Assembly: GCA_036346375.1 (NCBI GenBank)
Contig: CM070514.1
Location: 15,528,463-15,592,462, forward strand
Source of the DNA: Guadua angustifolia
Taxonomy: Eukaryota > Streptophyta > Magnoliopsida > Poales > Poaceae
Direction: 5' to 3'
Length of the DNA stretch: 64,000 nt
The notes under the pieces were generated by a model. It was not told the origin of the DNA and made no database searches. It was given only the letters and a program-made list of their open reading frames with translations. This document shows, one piece after another, positions 22,126-34,119 of the stretch. The position numbers were made by a program, and so were the translations under genes. Positions within the stretch are counted from its first letter, which is position 1; every line of letters starts with the position of its first letter.

Positions 22126-22494
22126 GCCAACCTCTTCTCACTTCCAACTTGGAATGGGCAGCGGCTGAAGAGTGCCAGCCGGCTTGAGATGTTCGGCCTT
22201 CACCCGTTGGCAAACATCACACTCGGACACATAGCGAGCAATCTCGCGCTTCATGCGAGTCCACCAAAACTGTTGCTTCAAGTCTTGATACATTTTGTTG
22301 CTGCCCGGATGAATTGTGTGCAAGGAGTTATGGGCTTCATCACGAATCTTTCTTCTCAACTCCTGGCCTTTAGGGACGACTAGGCGCTTGCCGAACCATA
22401 AATTTCCACAATCATCAGGATGGAAACAAGTAGCTTGGCCGGAATTCAACTTGTCACGTATTTGGGCAACGCCCTTGTCCCTCTTTTGCACCTC
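22126..22494 (-). pseudogene. Element B integrase N-terminal zinc-binding domain
   Basis: The frame 22138-22491 reads MQKRDKGVAQIRDKLNSGQA, LWFGKRLVVPKG, DEAHNSLHTIHPG (His pair), WWTRMKREIARYVSECDVCQ (Cys pair) and LKPAGTLQPLPIPSW. This is an intact HHCC region. A frame break at about 22140 separates it from the core and a stop near 22497 from RNase H. Confidence 0.85.
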
Positions 22495-23106
22495 TCAAAT
22501 CTGATCCAGCAGCGTGGACTTCAACTCTAGGTTGGCCAAGAACCCTTCTTCAACCATTTCTATTCCGAGTTTTTGCAATTCTGCACAGATAGTGGCACTT
22601 TGGGGTTGAAGAGTGAGGCAATTGCATCGGGCCTTGAGACTCAATGCGTCAGCCACCACATTGGCTTTTCTCGGGTAGTAATGCACTTCCAAATTGTAGT
22701 CTTTGATCAGTTCAAGCCACCTTCTTTGCCTCATATTCAAATTTGCCTGAGTGAAGATGTACTGGACACTCTTGTGATCGGTATAGATGTTGCACTTGTT
22801 CCCAAGAAGGTAGTGGCGCCAAATTTTTAAAGCATGAACTACAGCGGCAAGCTCTAAATCATGAGTTGGATAGTGCTCTTCATGGCGTTTCAATTGCCGA
22901 GACGCATAGGCGACAACTCGGCCTTCTTGCATAAGCACACAGCTATGTCTGATACCTGACGCATCGCAATAGACATCGAATGGCTTGTGAATATCAGGTT
23001 GTGTGAGGACAGGAGCTGTAGTAAGGCACTGTTTCAAGGTCTGAAATGCTTGCTCATAGCCCGCTGACCATTTGAATTCAGCACCCTTCTTGAGTAGCTC
23101 GGTCAT
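22495..23106 (-). pseudogene. Element B RNase H domain
   Basis: A 203-residue frame containing MTELLKKGAEFKW, FDVYCDASG, VVAYASRQLKRHEEHYPTHD, LAAVVHALKIWRHYLLGNKC, IYTDHKSVQYIFTQ and ANVVADALS. This is the complete Ty3-gypsy RNase H arrangement with D, E and D residues. It continues directly from RT in another frame. Confidence 0.85.
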
Positions 23107-24202
23107 AGGTTTGGCAATCTTCGAGAAGTCTTGAATGAATCAGTGATAATAGCCTGCAAGCCCAAGGAAGCTACGGACCTCCGTGACGGTTTTGGGCTGT
23201 TCCCACTCGAGAACATCTTGCACTTTGCTTGGATCGACAGCAACACCTTGCTCGGAGAGGACATGTCCCAAGAAAGACACCTCCTTCAGCCAAAACTAAC
23301 ACTTGCTGAATTTCGCATAAAGGCGATGTTCTGGAGTCTCCCGAGAATGATGTGAAGATGCTTGGCATGTTCTTCTATATTTGCTGAGTAGATGAGGATA
23401 TCGTCAATGAAGATGACCACGAAGGAGTCAAGTTCCTCCATGAAGATAGAGTTCATGAGGTACATGAAATACGCCGGTGCATTCGTCAAACCGAACGACA
23501 TGACGGTGTACTCATACAGGCCATAACGAGTGGAGAATGCTGTCTTCGGGATATCTTCGGCTCGAATCTTGATTTGATGATACTCGAGCCTCAAATCAAT
23601 CTTGGAGAACACCTGTGCACCAGCAAGCTGATCAAAGAGGATGTCAATTCGAGGAAGAGGGTACTTGTTCTTTGTGGTGACTGCATTCAAAGGACGATAA
23701 TCAACACATAGGCAAAGAGAACCGTCCTTCTTGGCCACGAAGAGAGCCGAGCAGCCCCAAGGTGAGGAGCTCGGACGAATGAATCCCTTGTCCATCAGTT
23801 CCTTCAGTTGATTCTTCACTTCGGCCAATTCATCGGGCGGCATTCGATACGGCCGCTTGGAAACTAGAGCAGCCCCGAGCTGAAGTTCAACTACGAACTA
23901 ATATCCCGATCGGGCGGCATCCCCGACAATTCCGCTAGGAACACATCTGGGTATTCAGAAACCATGGGAATGGACTCTAACTCCTCAATTTCAGCACCAT
24001 TCAAGGAGCAAAGAGTGGCCTTGCCACCATCGAGAAGTAGAGTTAACCAGCTGCCCATCGGTCCCTTGAGCGAGATGGAGCGACGAGAACAATATAGAAT
24101 GGCCTGCTGCCGTGTTAGCCAATTCATGCCCAAGATAACATTCATCCCACGAAGATCGAGGAGCAACAAGTTGACAAGGAATGGAACCCCTTGGATTAGC
24201 AC
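23107..24202 (-). pseudogene. Element B reverse transcriptase
   Basis: Two open pieces. 23891-24202 holds the protease tail (DLRGMNVILGMNWL, SEYPDVFLAELSGMPPDRDI). 23286-23843 holds RT proper (MPPDELAEVKNQLKELMDKG, SSSPWGCSALFV, CVDYRPLNAVTTKNKYPLPR, YHQIKIR, active site VIFIDDILIYS). A small break near 23870 and frameshifts near 23290 and 23340 interrupt the frame. It copies element RNA to cDNA when intact. Confidence 0.86.
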
Positions 24203-25450
24203 AGATGCTTCTTAAACTACTTGATTAGCGACAATTTTTGAACCCGGTGCTTCAATGAGGAATGAGGTGTTGCTGCAGCTCACCCTCATTTGATGATGCA
24301 TAGCAAAATCCTTGCGAATAAAAGAATGAGAAGCCCCTGAGTCAAATAAAACCCTAGCAGCATGCCCATCAATGCATAACATACCCGTCAACACAGTGTC
24401 GCCCTCTGGAATCTCCTCGGCGTCGGTGTAGTTGACTCAGCCATGCTTTGGCACTTGAGGTGCCTTCCCGTTGGGACATGGAGGCGGTGCGGTAAAGTTG
24501 TTGTCCCGCCTTGGAAAAGGACAATCCCTGATGAAATGTCCCGCACGCCCACAATTGTAGCACGGTCCGGACTGAATCGCCTCACTCTCACTCCCTTTGT
24601 GGGTGTGGGGGCCGGGAGCAATAACAGGAGGCCGGGCCATCCCAGCCTGTAGGAGAGGTGCAGGAGCAGGTGCCCGAAGTGGAGGAAGGGGGACATCTCA
24701 AGCACGCTGCGAACTGCCACTGCCGAAAATTGTACCACCCGCTTCTGCTTCTTTTCTTCCTGATGGTTCTTCATCTTGTGCTCCACCGTGATCACCCGAC
24801 TCACCAAAGCATTAAAATCAGGGAAGTCGCACACTGAGAGCTTGTCTTGCATCTTGGCTGACAGCCCATTTATGAAGTGATCTTGCTTTTTTTGGTTAGT
24901 GTTCACCTCTTCAGGTGCATGCTGAGCAAGATAGTTGAACTCACGAGAATAGTCTATCACGGACTTGTTGAACTGCTTGAGGGAGAGGAACTCCTGCCTC
25001 TTGATGTCCATGAGCCCCTTCAGGATATGATATGCCCGAAAGGCCTCACGGAACTCTGCCCATGACACTTGGTGACCGGCAGGCTGCATGACAAGGAAGT
25101 TGGCCCACCAAGCATCAGCAGGCCCTGAAGTTGTTGAGCAGCGAATAGAGACTTCTCATGGTCTTCGCAGCGAATGAGAGCAAACTTCTACTCAATAGTG
25201 CGCAACCAATCGTCTGCCTCCAGTGGCTCGCTGGTGCGAGAGAAGGTGGGTGGCTGTGTATGCAAGAAATCTAGATAACCATTGGGTCGGTCTCGCTCTT
25301 CGCGGCCACCTCGAGGAGCCTAATTCTGAATAAGCATCTCAAGGATTCGGTTGGTTGCCTGCTGATTCTGCTCAGACCTCAGCAACACATCCAAGAGGTT
25401 GGGAGGAGGAGGTGGATCGCCATTGTGGGGCTACGATCGCCCCAGCCTCA
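24203..25450 (-). pseudogene. Element B gag and protease
   Basis: The protease block (24212-24394) reads ARVLFDSGASHSFIRKDFAM. Upstream is a zinc knuckle, CYNCGRAGHFIRDC (24437-24640 frame), then the gag core (24650-25089) with HQVSWAEFREAFRAYHI, RQEFLSLKQFNKSV, YLAQHAPEEVNT and INGLSAKMQD. The N-terminus up to about 25450 is broken by frameshifts and stops. Order and motifs match Tekay-type elements. It has no leader ORF, unlike A. Confidence 0.82.
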
Positions 25451-25887
25451 TCACCTCCCGTACCTCTGCGGGTCCTTATTTTGTCATCAACCAAGGTCAG
25501 ACGACAAGAGTTAGACTCCACATGGAAGGGATACGTTCTTAGACTTGGCTAAAATTTCGAATTAAAACATGACCTAGACAATAGCACAAGTCAAAGGAAT
25601 CCTACAAGTCTAACATACATAAAAGCATAGATCATGATGCAAAAGGACACGGCAAGACATATGCATGCATGGTATGACATGGATCTCATATGCATGGTAT
25701 GAAATGCACGGTTCCAACGTGATCGTTTCTCCCACGCTCACCATTCAACCTGCACAACCTTAATTATAGACATAGGGTGGGTAATATAGCGCTACTTGCT
25801 ACCTAGAAGGTTAAGTAAGTCCTAATTAATCACCTAAGTGGTTGTCAAGTTTACAGTTCGTCTTTATGCACATTGCTCGATACTACT
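25451..25887 (-). other. Element B leader with degenerate primer-binding site
   Basis: About 440 bp of untranslated leader. Next to the LTR, 25875-25885 reads GCTCGATACTA, a mutated complement of TGGTATCAGAGC (one base lost, one changed). No ORF was recognised. Confidence 0.65.
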
Positions 25888-28800
25888 TGTGAGCCGCATA
25901 CGACCGTCCTCGGGTTATTTGAATGCCCGGACGCCCTCATCGGATTTGGAGGCTAGCAACGGATCACCGATGGTGCTCACAGTGCTAACATCCAAGCCCA
26001 ACTAGGATAACAATGATCCCATTCGAATAACTCGACAACAATCCCGGCATTCCCCCGGTATGCGACCCGAAGCTCGCCCAGGATCGCCCCGCATACCGGT
26101 TTCCATTGCCATATCAATTCAATTCGCATAAAGGGGGCAATGAACCCAAAACTCTCGACCAGGACACATAGCGAAGCATAACAAACAACACTAACTCAAG
26201 CACAAAGATGAAACCAGACAACCACACAACTAAAACAACTCATCTAGCATACTAGAAGCAAAAAAAACACATGACTTGACAGCAAGATAAAATTCAAAAT
26301 TTCATCGGCAACATTGCAGCACTTAGAGCAACAAGAATAGAAGCAACATAATAGATATATGACATGGAGCACAATACATACAAGATCCAACATGACACAA
26401 CAACAATATAGCAAAAGGATCAACATGAGTAGAAGCAACAAACTAGATATGTGATGAGCATCGCAACACAACCATGAACCCACAACAGAAATAGTTCAAG
26501 TATTCAAGCATAGCCATATTAACCATACAATAAAATGAACGTACAACCATCATATTAACCATTCAGACATGTGGTTGTACGAGAGACTCAGGTCAAAGGC
26601 TTGCAAGGTGAAGTCCTTAGGGTGACCAAGGCAAGACTACCCCGAACAATTCACCAACAATACCATCACATAATTCACCAACAACACCGCTAAATACCAA
26701 AACGACATATCCAATGCCACTTTTGCCACTTGCCTCAGTCTAAAACATTTTACCACCCCAGTTGATTATTGCGCAACACAATGTCAAGAACAACTCAACA
26801 TCCATGTAGAACCACTCTGGTTCCACATATCAACATCATCGTGTGGCAACACATCACACCATTTCACAAACACATTTCATAATCCATTAATCAGTATTAA
26901 CATTTTATTTTTAAAAGACATGAGTTGCATGGCATGGCTAAGCAATTATACACGGTCTAACCAACCCACGTTGGCAAGTAATAACAACCAACTAATAATC
27001 AACCATCTTAGGGTGACAAATGAATTATGGCATACAAATAATCATGGCAAGGTGATATTTAGCAATTGGGTTGAATAACTAATTCCCAAATTAATTTAAA
27101 TCATTTTAATCTTGAACTAGCATGCAATAATTTGAATCAAAGTAAATTTATAAAACTGGGAGCAATATGATCAAAGCACAACTTGCCTAGCACTTGCTAT
27201 AAACTGCTCTATACTCTTTATAATTGATCTTCGGCTTCCTCAACCTTCGGCTCCTTCAATTGAATGCTTCGACTTCCTCATCGTTCAGCTACTTCAGGTA
27301 ACTTCTGGATGACACGTCTAATGACAAAGAAGCACAAATACAACAAAACTCAAAAGCAATTCAAATAAACTCCAAAGTAATATTAGATCGGTACTGAACG
27401 AAAGGGATTGAATTTAGAAACTTGAATAGATTTGATCAAAGATCGGATGAAAGAGAACTGGCTTTTAGGAGATTTATCAGGAAAGAAAAGACTGATAATT
27501 AGGGGAGAACGGTGTATGTTCCAGGAAACATTCCATGAGATTTATTAACTCAACTGGACAGATGGGCCAATGGTCTATTGACCATGTCCACGAACAGGTT
27601 TCTAGAAGATTAAGGTTTACAGAGAGAAGGCATCAACACAAGGGTCTAAATGCGATCGGGCTAGGATTTGGTCTGGGGTTCAGTCATACGACGATGAAGA
27701 GATTTAACGAAGATAAAGCGGCGATGAATAGATAGGAACGTTAGAAAGGATAATGACATATGTGGTGCACACATCTTCAGGTTAGGGTACTAATATAAGG
27801 TTCGGCTATACAACAAGGATACGATATATGACAGCGATGATGACATGGCATCAGAGATGGTCTGGCAGGGAAGGACAAATGCGGAGCACACATTGACGGG
27901 TTAAAGTACTGATAGGAGGTTGGCCAAATGATGAGGATATTAAATATGGTAGCAAAGAAGACATGGCATATGAGGTGATGACAAGAACTCGATATGGTTT
28001 ATGTTTGACTGCAGTTGACGAATTAATGGTACCACAATCTAGATCACACGGCCCACGATGAACTCGGTTCATCGAGCGATCTTAGGTTAGGGTTATGGTT
28101 TGGTCTCGCATATAATATGGCGATGGGTTGCTAAATTAACCAGAGCTGGGTTAGGTCACCTAATTACAATATGACGATTAATGGATAGGTCATGACAAGG
28201 CAACTATATGGCAAATTTGTGCTGGCCAAATGGGTACTAACGAGGTAGTTGACACGCAAAACGGAGCAACGATTTAATAGCTGAGATACAAATAAATTCT
28301 AAAAATTATAAAATTTATACTGGCATGAAGGTATTGAATTTAGATTAATTTAGAAATTTGAATCACTCGACTCGAGTTCGGATGGAAGAGAACGGATCAA
28401 AAAGTTTGACTGGAAAGAAAATCCCGAAATTAAGAAATTACACTGTAGCATCGCTACAGTGCTTCGTTTTCCTGGCTATTTTACAGAGAGCCAATAGAAG
28501 CTTTTTGCACCAACATTACCGGAGTTTGGGGGCATGGCAGCGCATGGGGAGCAACAGAATGGAAAGAGGATGATGATGTGGTGCCGAGGCAAGCAACGGC
28601 TTGGTGAACGGCAATCGGGGGCGGCGCCGGTGACGCACAGGGCAGCGGACGGGGCAGCCTGCATGGTGCGCCGACGATGGGGGAAACTCAGGTGATGAGC
28701 GAAGGTGCACATAGGGTGCGACGGTAGCTAGGGAGTCCGGAGACGCTAGCGGCTCGACTTAGAGAGCGATGGGGTAATGGCGTGGGCTGCGGCATGGCGG

Positions 28801-30410
28801 CGGCGGCGGCGTGCGTCTCGACCAGTTCGGCAAAGAAGGAAGGGTGGCTGAGGGAAGCGGTGAGGGCGGCGTGGTGGCGCGGTGCCGGTGGCACGGCGGC
28901 GAGGCCGAGGCGGCCAGAAGCGATGGCGACATGGTCGGCCGGCGCGACCCAAAACGACTTCAATGGCATGGCGACCAAAAACATGATAAAATGCGTATTT
29001 TCCCGAAACTAGCAAGAGTACGGCGTAGTGTACTATCATACTAGGATACATCTAGAAGAAATTTGATTGGGGATTACCAGTTTGAGAGGAATCGACGACG
29101 AACGGAGCGACGACCGACGATGAACAAACTCGAAATTCAGAGTCAAACTGCAACGAAAATTAAATCCGATTGAATAGTTGTGATCACAGAAGCAAGGGGC
29201 ACAAAGTGATGTGGTTGGTTTACCTAGAAACTCACCGGAGCAAAAGATGGCTCACCGGTGTCTTTGAAGAACGCCGGGCGTCGGGTTTTCTCGAGTTTTG
29301 GAAAGGGAATTGACACTGAATTAACTGGGCAAGGTGAGCACGGAATAGGGAACGTCAATATGCACATTTTAAGTACTCGCACGTCCGGTGAGGTGAAGAG
29401 ACGTCTGAGATAATGGCCGAGCAATAAATTGTCATTAACGCTTAATTACGGCTGTTTCGCTCGGATTGAGGACAGGTAACGACAGAGCATTTATTCTCCA
29501 TTACGACACCGTCGCGATGCTTTAGCTCCCACTTGATTTGGTGCAGTATATTGTGAGATATAGAAGTTTGAAGTTGGAGCTGGACATGAAGTTGAGACTT
29601 GAACATTTGTTGTACATTTGGGGAAGATGAACAGTGCGGGTTTTAAAGCACGCGAGATAAATAGATAACAAGATCTAAAAATACCAGAAAAGATCCTGAA
29701 AATCATAATGAATAAAATGGAACCCAATAAAATTGGTTTTGCTGATTTTGGATGAATTTTGGAATTTAGATAATTTTGGGACAAATAAAAAATGGATTTA
29801 ATGAAAGCGCGAGAGATAAAATACCAGAGCGGATTCTATAAATCTTGGAAAAATTCCCAAAATCATTTTAGAATATTTGGAACCTAATTCTATGAATTTC
29901 ATGATTTTTAGAGTATTTTAGAACTCAAGTGAAATTTCGAATAAGGACCGGAAATGGAAATTTTGACTTTGCGAATGGTAAAGGATTGAACTCCAATTTC
30001 GGAAGGATATGGATACCAGAGTTAATTAGAACACCGAGAAAAATCCAAATTTTAAAGAATAATATGAATTTAAATGGAATTTCAAAGGAAAGGTTTGAAA
30101 TGGAATTTGGATATAGAATTACCCGAACAATTAATAATTCAAATTAAAAATCCAATTAACATCCAAATGTTTAAATTAATAATTTTAATTAATTTTTAGC
30201 AAATCTCAAATTTGGGAAATTCCCTGAGATACAAAGAACACTGTAAAAACTAAATTTTAAATTAATTGATTCACACAAAAGGCACATTAAATTGTTTTAG
30301 ATTAAGAAAATTCTAAATTAAGCTTCTTTAATCAAATAAGATTGATGTAAATTTTTGGAAAGCTAATTTAATATAATTTTTTTTGAAAACCCAAATTTTG
30401 GGATGTTACA
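25888..30410 (-). repeat. 5' LTR of element B (divergent from its 3' LTR)
   Basis: Sense start TGTAACATCCCAAAATTTGGG at 30410; sense end CTCACA at 25888 beside the primer-binding site. The inner 670 bp (25888-26561) match 2124-2816 closely, then similarity stops abruptly. The remaining 3.85 kb has no match to the 3' LTR. The outer flank GATGG at 30411 does not match the flank at 2119-2123. A GC-rich part with a GGC run lies at about 28520-28990 and AT-rich sequence at 29640-30400. No protein-coding gene was recognised. Confidence 0.68.
27747..27970. repeat. Diverged tandem duplication in the 5' LTR of B
   Basis: Two imperfect copies of about 118 bp. Each starts near GACA(T/A)ATG(T/C)GG and contains GCACACAT, then TACTRATA, and ends in GACATGGCAT. 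An additional weak match pairs about 27385-27460 with 28320-28400 (both end in GGATGRAAGAGAAC). Confidence 0.6.
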
Positions 30411-30641
30411 GATGGCGCAATGGACGAGGGAGGACGACGAGGCATTCCAGAATGAGGTCGCGCTGCCATTTGCCTCGATCGTGGACCCGCGTGCCCGAAA
30501 CTGGGTAAGAGCGAGGTCACGTCACACTTCTTCAGGCGTGTGTCCTTTGTAAACCCCGCTGATAAGGAAGTGTCCCAACGCCTCATATCTTTGAGCACGG
30601 AATCTTCCTAGGGCTCTTTCACTTCGAACAGAGAGAAAGAC

Positions 30642-31423
30642 ATGTTCTCCATGGCCTTGGGAAACAAGGAGCACTCGAGTCGCACCAGATGCCTATGTGT
30701 TTTCATTCCCTGGAAAATGGGATTCCCATTAGACTCGACCACATACCAGAGTAGGAAGAGAAGCAAAGTCGAGCATGAGGAACAGCTAGTAGCCCTCATT
30801 GAGGAAAGGGTTGAGGAAAAGCTTAGAGCACAGTTCAATGATCAGCTACAAAGCCTCGAGGAAAGGCTGGAGCAAAGGGTGGCTGAGGAGAGGCAGGCAC
30901 AGAATGTGCTAGCCCAAGAAGCACATGTGCAGTTTAGCCCAACCAACTGTCGGAGCAGCTGCGCCTCCACCCCTGAGACAGAGGAGCATGAAGCCAGATT
31001 TCCTCCTGATGACATCATGCAGGTAACATGTCTGCAACGATCCATACCTACACTTTAATGTTGGACGCATTAGCTAATTACTTATGTACCCTTATGCAGC
31101 CCATGCCATGCAATCTGCAAGTGATGCATGCCAACGGCTCTGTTCCCCTGCAGGCTGCTTGGGGACAAGCGTATGCATCCAGAGAAGGGGCATTATTGCA
31201 CGGTCATCCGTTACAGTCGAGCTACGTGAAGGTCAATATCGATGGTGTACATGAAATTTTCAAGGCCGTCACGCTGGACTTCCCCCCAAACGACGAGATC
31301 GTCACACTAGGGAATGCCATCGGCACATTCATCTATTGGCACAAGAAGGACATCTCCTTCGATGCCCGCCTAGGAGCACCGATGGTACAAGCAGTCCCAG
31401 AGGCACCACATCATGCGCCGTAG
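30642..31423 (+). pseudogene. CACTA-encoded gene, 5' exons
   Basis: Exon 1 (30642-31022) encodes a basic then coiled-coil segment (KRSKVEHEEQLVALIEERVE, QSLEERLEQRVAEERQAQ) and ends DDIMQ before a GTAACA donor. A 78 bp intron ends TTATGCAG at 31100. Exon 2 (31101-31423) reads PMPCNLQVMHANGSVPLQAAW, then HGHPLQSSYVKVNID and LGNAIGTFIYWHKKDI. The latter resembles the conserved block (GTAxGTFxxWxKKDI) found in Ulp1-like CACTA genes. A stop at 31421-31423 lies inside what should be continuing exon. The function of this N-terminal part is unknown. Confidence 0.72.
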
Positions 31424-31599
31424 CTACCAACACTACCGGAGCCATGCCATGCACGGAACGAGCTAGCCAAATCGGCTACAGCGTCTCGTCTTGCACATAC
31501 CGTTGCTACAGTAAGGGCCCAATCATTTCCTGTGAAGATGAAACTTGGTAACAGGGCACGCGGAGACAAGGGCAAATCGAAATATACCACGTCAGCCTA

Positions 31600-32600
31600 C
31601 GACTTTTCGTTTGCCCCATTGGCGCAGTAATTCGAGCTAGGGCAACCAATCGTACCGCATGACCGCAAGGAGATGCTTATCTTGCTTTAGATTGCAACAA
31701 TGGTGCATGCAACAAGCCAACAAGACGGTGGCAAAACGACAAACGAGTAACTCTGTGACCTTCATAGAAGAGTATTTCTTACACCGGGCTCTAGATGGCG
31801 TCTTCGTGGTCAGCTTCAACGACTTGTTCAATCTGTACAACCTTAGAGCGCTCAACGCCTCACTCATAAGATGCTGGTCAATGTAAGTGCACCGTCTACA
31901 TTTCTGACGCACCAATAAATGTCATATATATATATCATCCTTCATTTTGTATATGTAGATACATGATCCACGAAGCAATAGCAAGGGAAGAACCGGTGGG
32001 TTTCGTCGACCAACACATTTTGTCCAAGCAAACCATGGACGAAAATAAACAATTCATTCACGAGTACGTGGAAAAAGTACTGCTGGCTCATTCGGACAAA
32101 AAAATTCATACTTTTAACCTACAACCCGGAGTAAGTGCTTCGTCCAGATGCTATACTCGTTGATTCTACTATATATCTCACCTCGAAGTTAGGTTCAGTG
32201 ACCTTGACGACATACCTTTGTAGGTATCACTGGGTTCTAATTGTAATTATGCTAAGACTGAACCGGGTCATTTATCTTTATTCCAAAAAGGGCGGCACCT
32301 ACGATTTGAAGCCTATCAGAGATTTTCTCGACACGTCGTTCGGTGCCTACAAAATGTTGGGAGGGCCACACAAGAAGGGCCCGGCCACTCTAAAGCATAT
32401 TTTTAACTTTCTGTTATCCGATAGTATGCAATAATCCTTCACACTCCATTATAATACCTATGGAACTAATTAAACTATTTTGTTTTAGCAGTGCCACCAG
32501 CAGCCAATGGCCACTGACCTATGTGGATTTTATGTTTGCCACAACATAGCACTCCTCATTGGTTCCAAGCAAACCAATGTCATGCAAGTCTGTCAATCTT
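31600..32600 (+). pseudogene. CACTA-encoded Ulp1-like (C48) protease region
   Basis: After decayed sequence, exon-like blocks read RALDGVFVVSFNDLFNLYN, then (31967 on) HEAIAREEPVGFVDQ, KQFIHEYVEKVLLAHSDKKI, then after an intron-like gap HWVLIVIMLRLNRVIYLYSK, IRDFLDTSFGAYK and finally QQPMATDLCGFYVCHNIALL. This is the Ulp1 order: catalytic His in HWVL, an acidic position, catalytic Cys in DLCGFYVC. The usual Asp after VIYLY is replaced (YSK). The family cleaves ubiquitin-like conjugates, but this copy is split by stops and is probably inactive. Confidence 0.78.
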
Positions 32601-33174
32601 CCAACAAATGTCTCCACTTATTAATTTATATACACGCGAGAATTTACTTTTCTCATTGACAGGCTTGGCAATGCGCTGAAACTGTATTGGAACAGGCTGA
32701 CCTTCGAAGTATTCGAGGATAGCTCTATGCCTTCTTGCTGCGTGAGGTCTTAAATCCAATGGGCAGATGCTACTCAGGCCTCAAAAATGAGTTGTGAATT
32801 TGTTACTTACCGTACGTTAATATTAATTTGTTAACCTTCTGAAGTGAATTTGTCATTTGTACTTCTCAATCCAATTCGTTAGTACATTTGTTGTAATGTG
32901 CCATTTGTACTACAGATGCTACTCAGGACGGTATACATTTGTTGTATTTCTGAAATGGATCGATGTGCTGTGCATATGTTGTAATGTGCGATGTCAGTTG
33001 ATTCATGAAATGGATGCATTGTATGTTGTGTAACATGTGATTGGAGTACAATTTTTAAATTTGTCATAATAATATGCTAGTCATACTATGTATGCTATCT
33101 TTTGTTTCAGAGGGCATGGCTAGCAATTCCTGAGGCTAGCCAATATATTAAATTTAGTATAAAATAGAAAATAA

Positions 33175-33609
33175 ACATCACAGACGGTTCTAACGAAGAA
33201 CCATTTGTGAATAGACAAAAATCACAGACGGTTTAAAATTAGAACCGTCTGTGATATATTAAACGTCACAGACGGTTCTTCTTTAAAACCGTTTGAGATA
33301 TGCCAATCATCATAGACGGTTCAAAAGTGAAACCGTCTGTGATATATTATACTTCATAGATGGTTCTTACTTAAAATTGTCTGAGATATGCCAATCATCA
33401 TAGAAGGTTCGTAAGTGAAACCGTCTAAGATAATACCACATCACAAACGGTTTGTAAGTGGAACCGTCTGTGATGTTGGTTTTCACAGACAGTTGGAAAA
33501 CCGTCTGCAATGATTGTTTGTCATCATTGACAGTTGCTTACAGACAGTTTAGAAAACCGTCTGTGATGAGGTTTTCGAACCGTCTGTGATGAGCTTTTCT
33601 GTAGTAGTG
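33175..33609. repeat. CACTA subterminal repeat array
   Basis: More than a dozen copies, in both orientations, of a motif close to TCACAGACGGTT, spaced 15-40 bp and running to the terminus. Such arrays are the binding sites for the transposon-encoded DNA-binding protein in En/Spm-type elements. Confidence 0.85.
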
Positions 33610-33663
33610 TTCTCTAACCAAATTGATAGTTATCCATTTCATCGAAATATCGAGACCAAATCT

Positions 33664-34119
33664 CCTATCAATCGGTGTTAATTTGGACCAAAACTGGTCT
33701 CAAACAGGTGGATTTGGATGAAAGCTTGCACCGGTGCGAAACACACTAAAAATGCATCGGTTGTTCCTCCTAGGTGCTGTTAGTCACATTGGAACTTGTT
33801 TAGGTCGATTTCGCTTCGGTGTTAATTTGGACCAAAACGCGTCCCGAACAGGTGGATTTGGGCTAGAGTGAAACATGTTGAGAATGTGCCTGTTGGTCCT
33901 CCTAGGTGTTGCCGACCAGGTCTCTTTGGAGATAGTTTCGGTCGACTTCCATCTGGTGTTAGTGTTAACCAAAATGAGTCCCGAACGGGTGGATTTTGAC
34001 AAATGCTTGCATCGGAGCGAAACACACTGAAAATGCACCAGATGGTCCTCCTAGATGTTGTCGGTCATGTTCGAGCTTGTTTTAGCCGATTTCACTCCGT
34101 TGTAAATTTGGAGGAAAAC
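33664..34119. repeat. Satellite block, about three monomers
   Basis: Same satellite as 1-2123. It begins in mid-monomer at CGGTGTTAATTTGGACC and ends at the AAAAC target site of element C. About 55 bp before it (33610-33663) are not recognisably satellite or CACTA. Confidence 0.85.

Larger units (their letters stand above)
30411..33609 (+). mobile_element. Right part of a CACTA (En/Spm) transposon
   Basis: The right end, CTGTAGTAGTG at 33609, is the complement of CACTACTACAG, the CACTA terminal motif. It is preceded by about 430 bp of subterminal repeats. Inside is an intron-containing gene with a Ulp1-like domain, a common second gene of grass CACTA elements. The left end and the TNP2-type transposase are absent: at 30410 the sequence changes to the B LTR. 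A 3 bp target duplication cannot be confirmed because the left end is missing; TTC follows the right end. Confidence 0.82.

Noticed and set aside
28688..29051. Overlapping ORFs of about 100 residues in a GC-rich stretch
   Set aside because: Long frames in both strands of GC-rich DNA with Ala/Arg/Pro-rich products and no motif; expected by composition.
29929..30147. ORF and AT-rich stretch as a possible gene in the B 5' LTR
   Set aside because: Low-complexity AT-rich sequence (many TTTAAA and AATTT repeats) with no similarity or splice signals.
33175..33609. CRISPR-like array of short repeats
   Set aside because: Repeats are degenerate, in both orientations and unevenly spaced, and they end at a CACTA terminus; they are transposon subterminal repeats in a plant genome.
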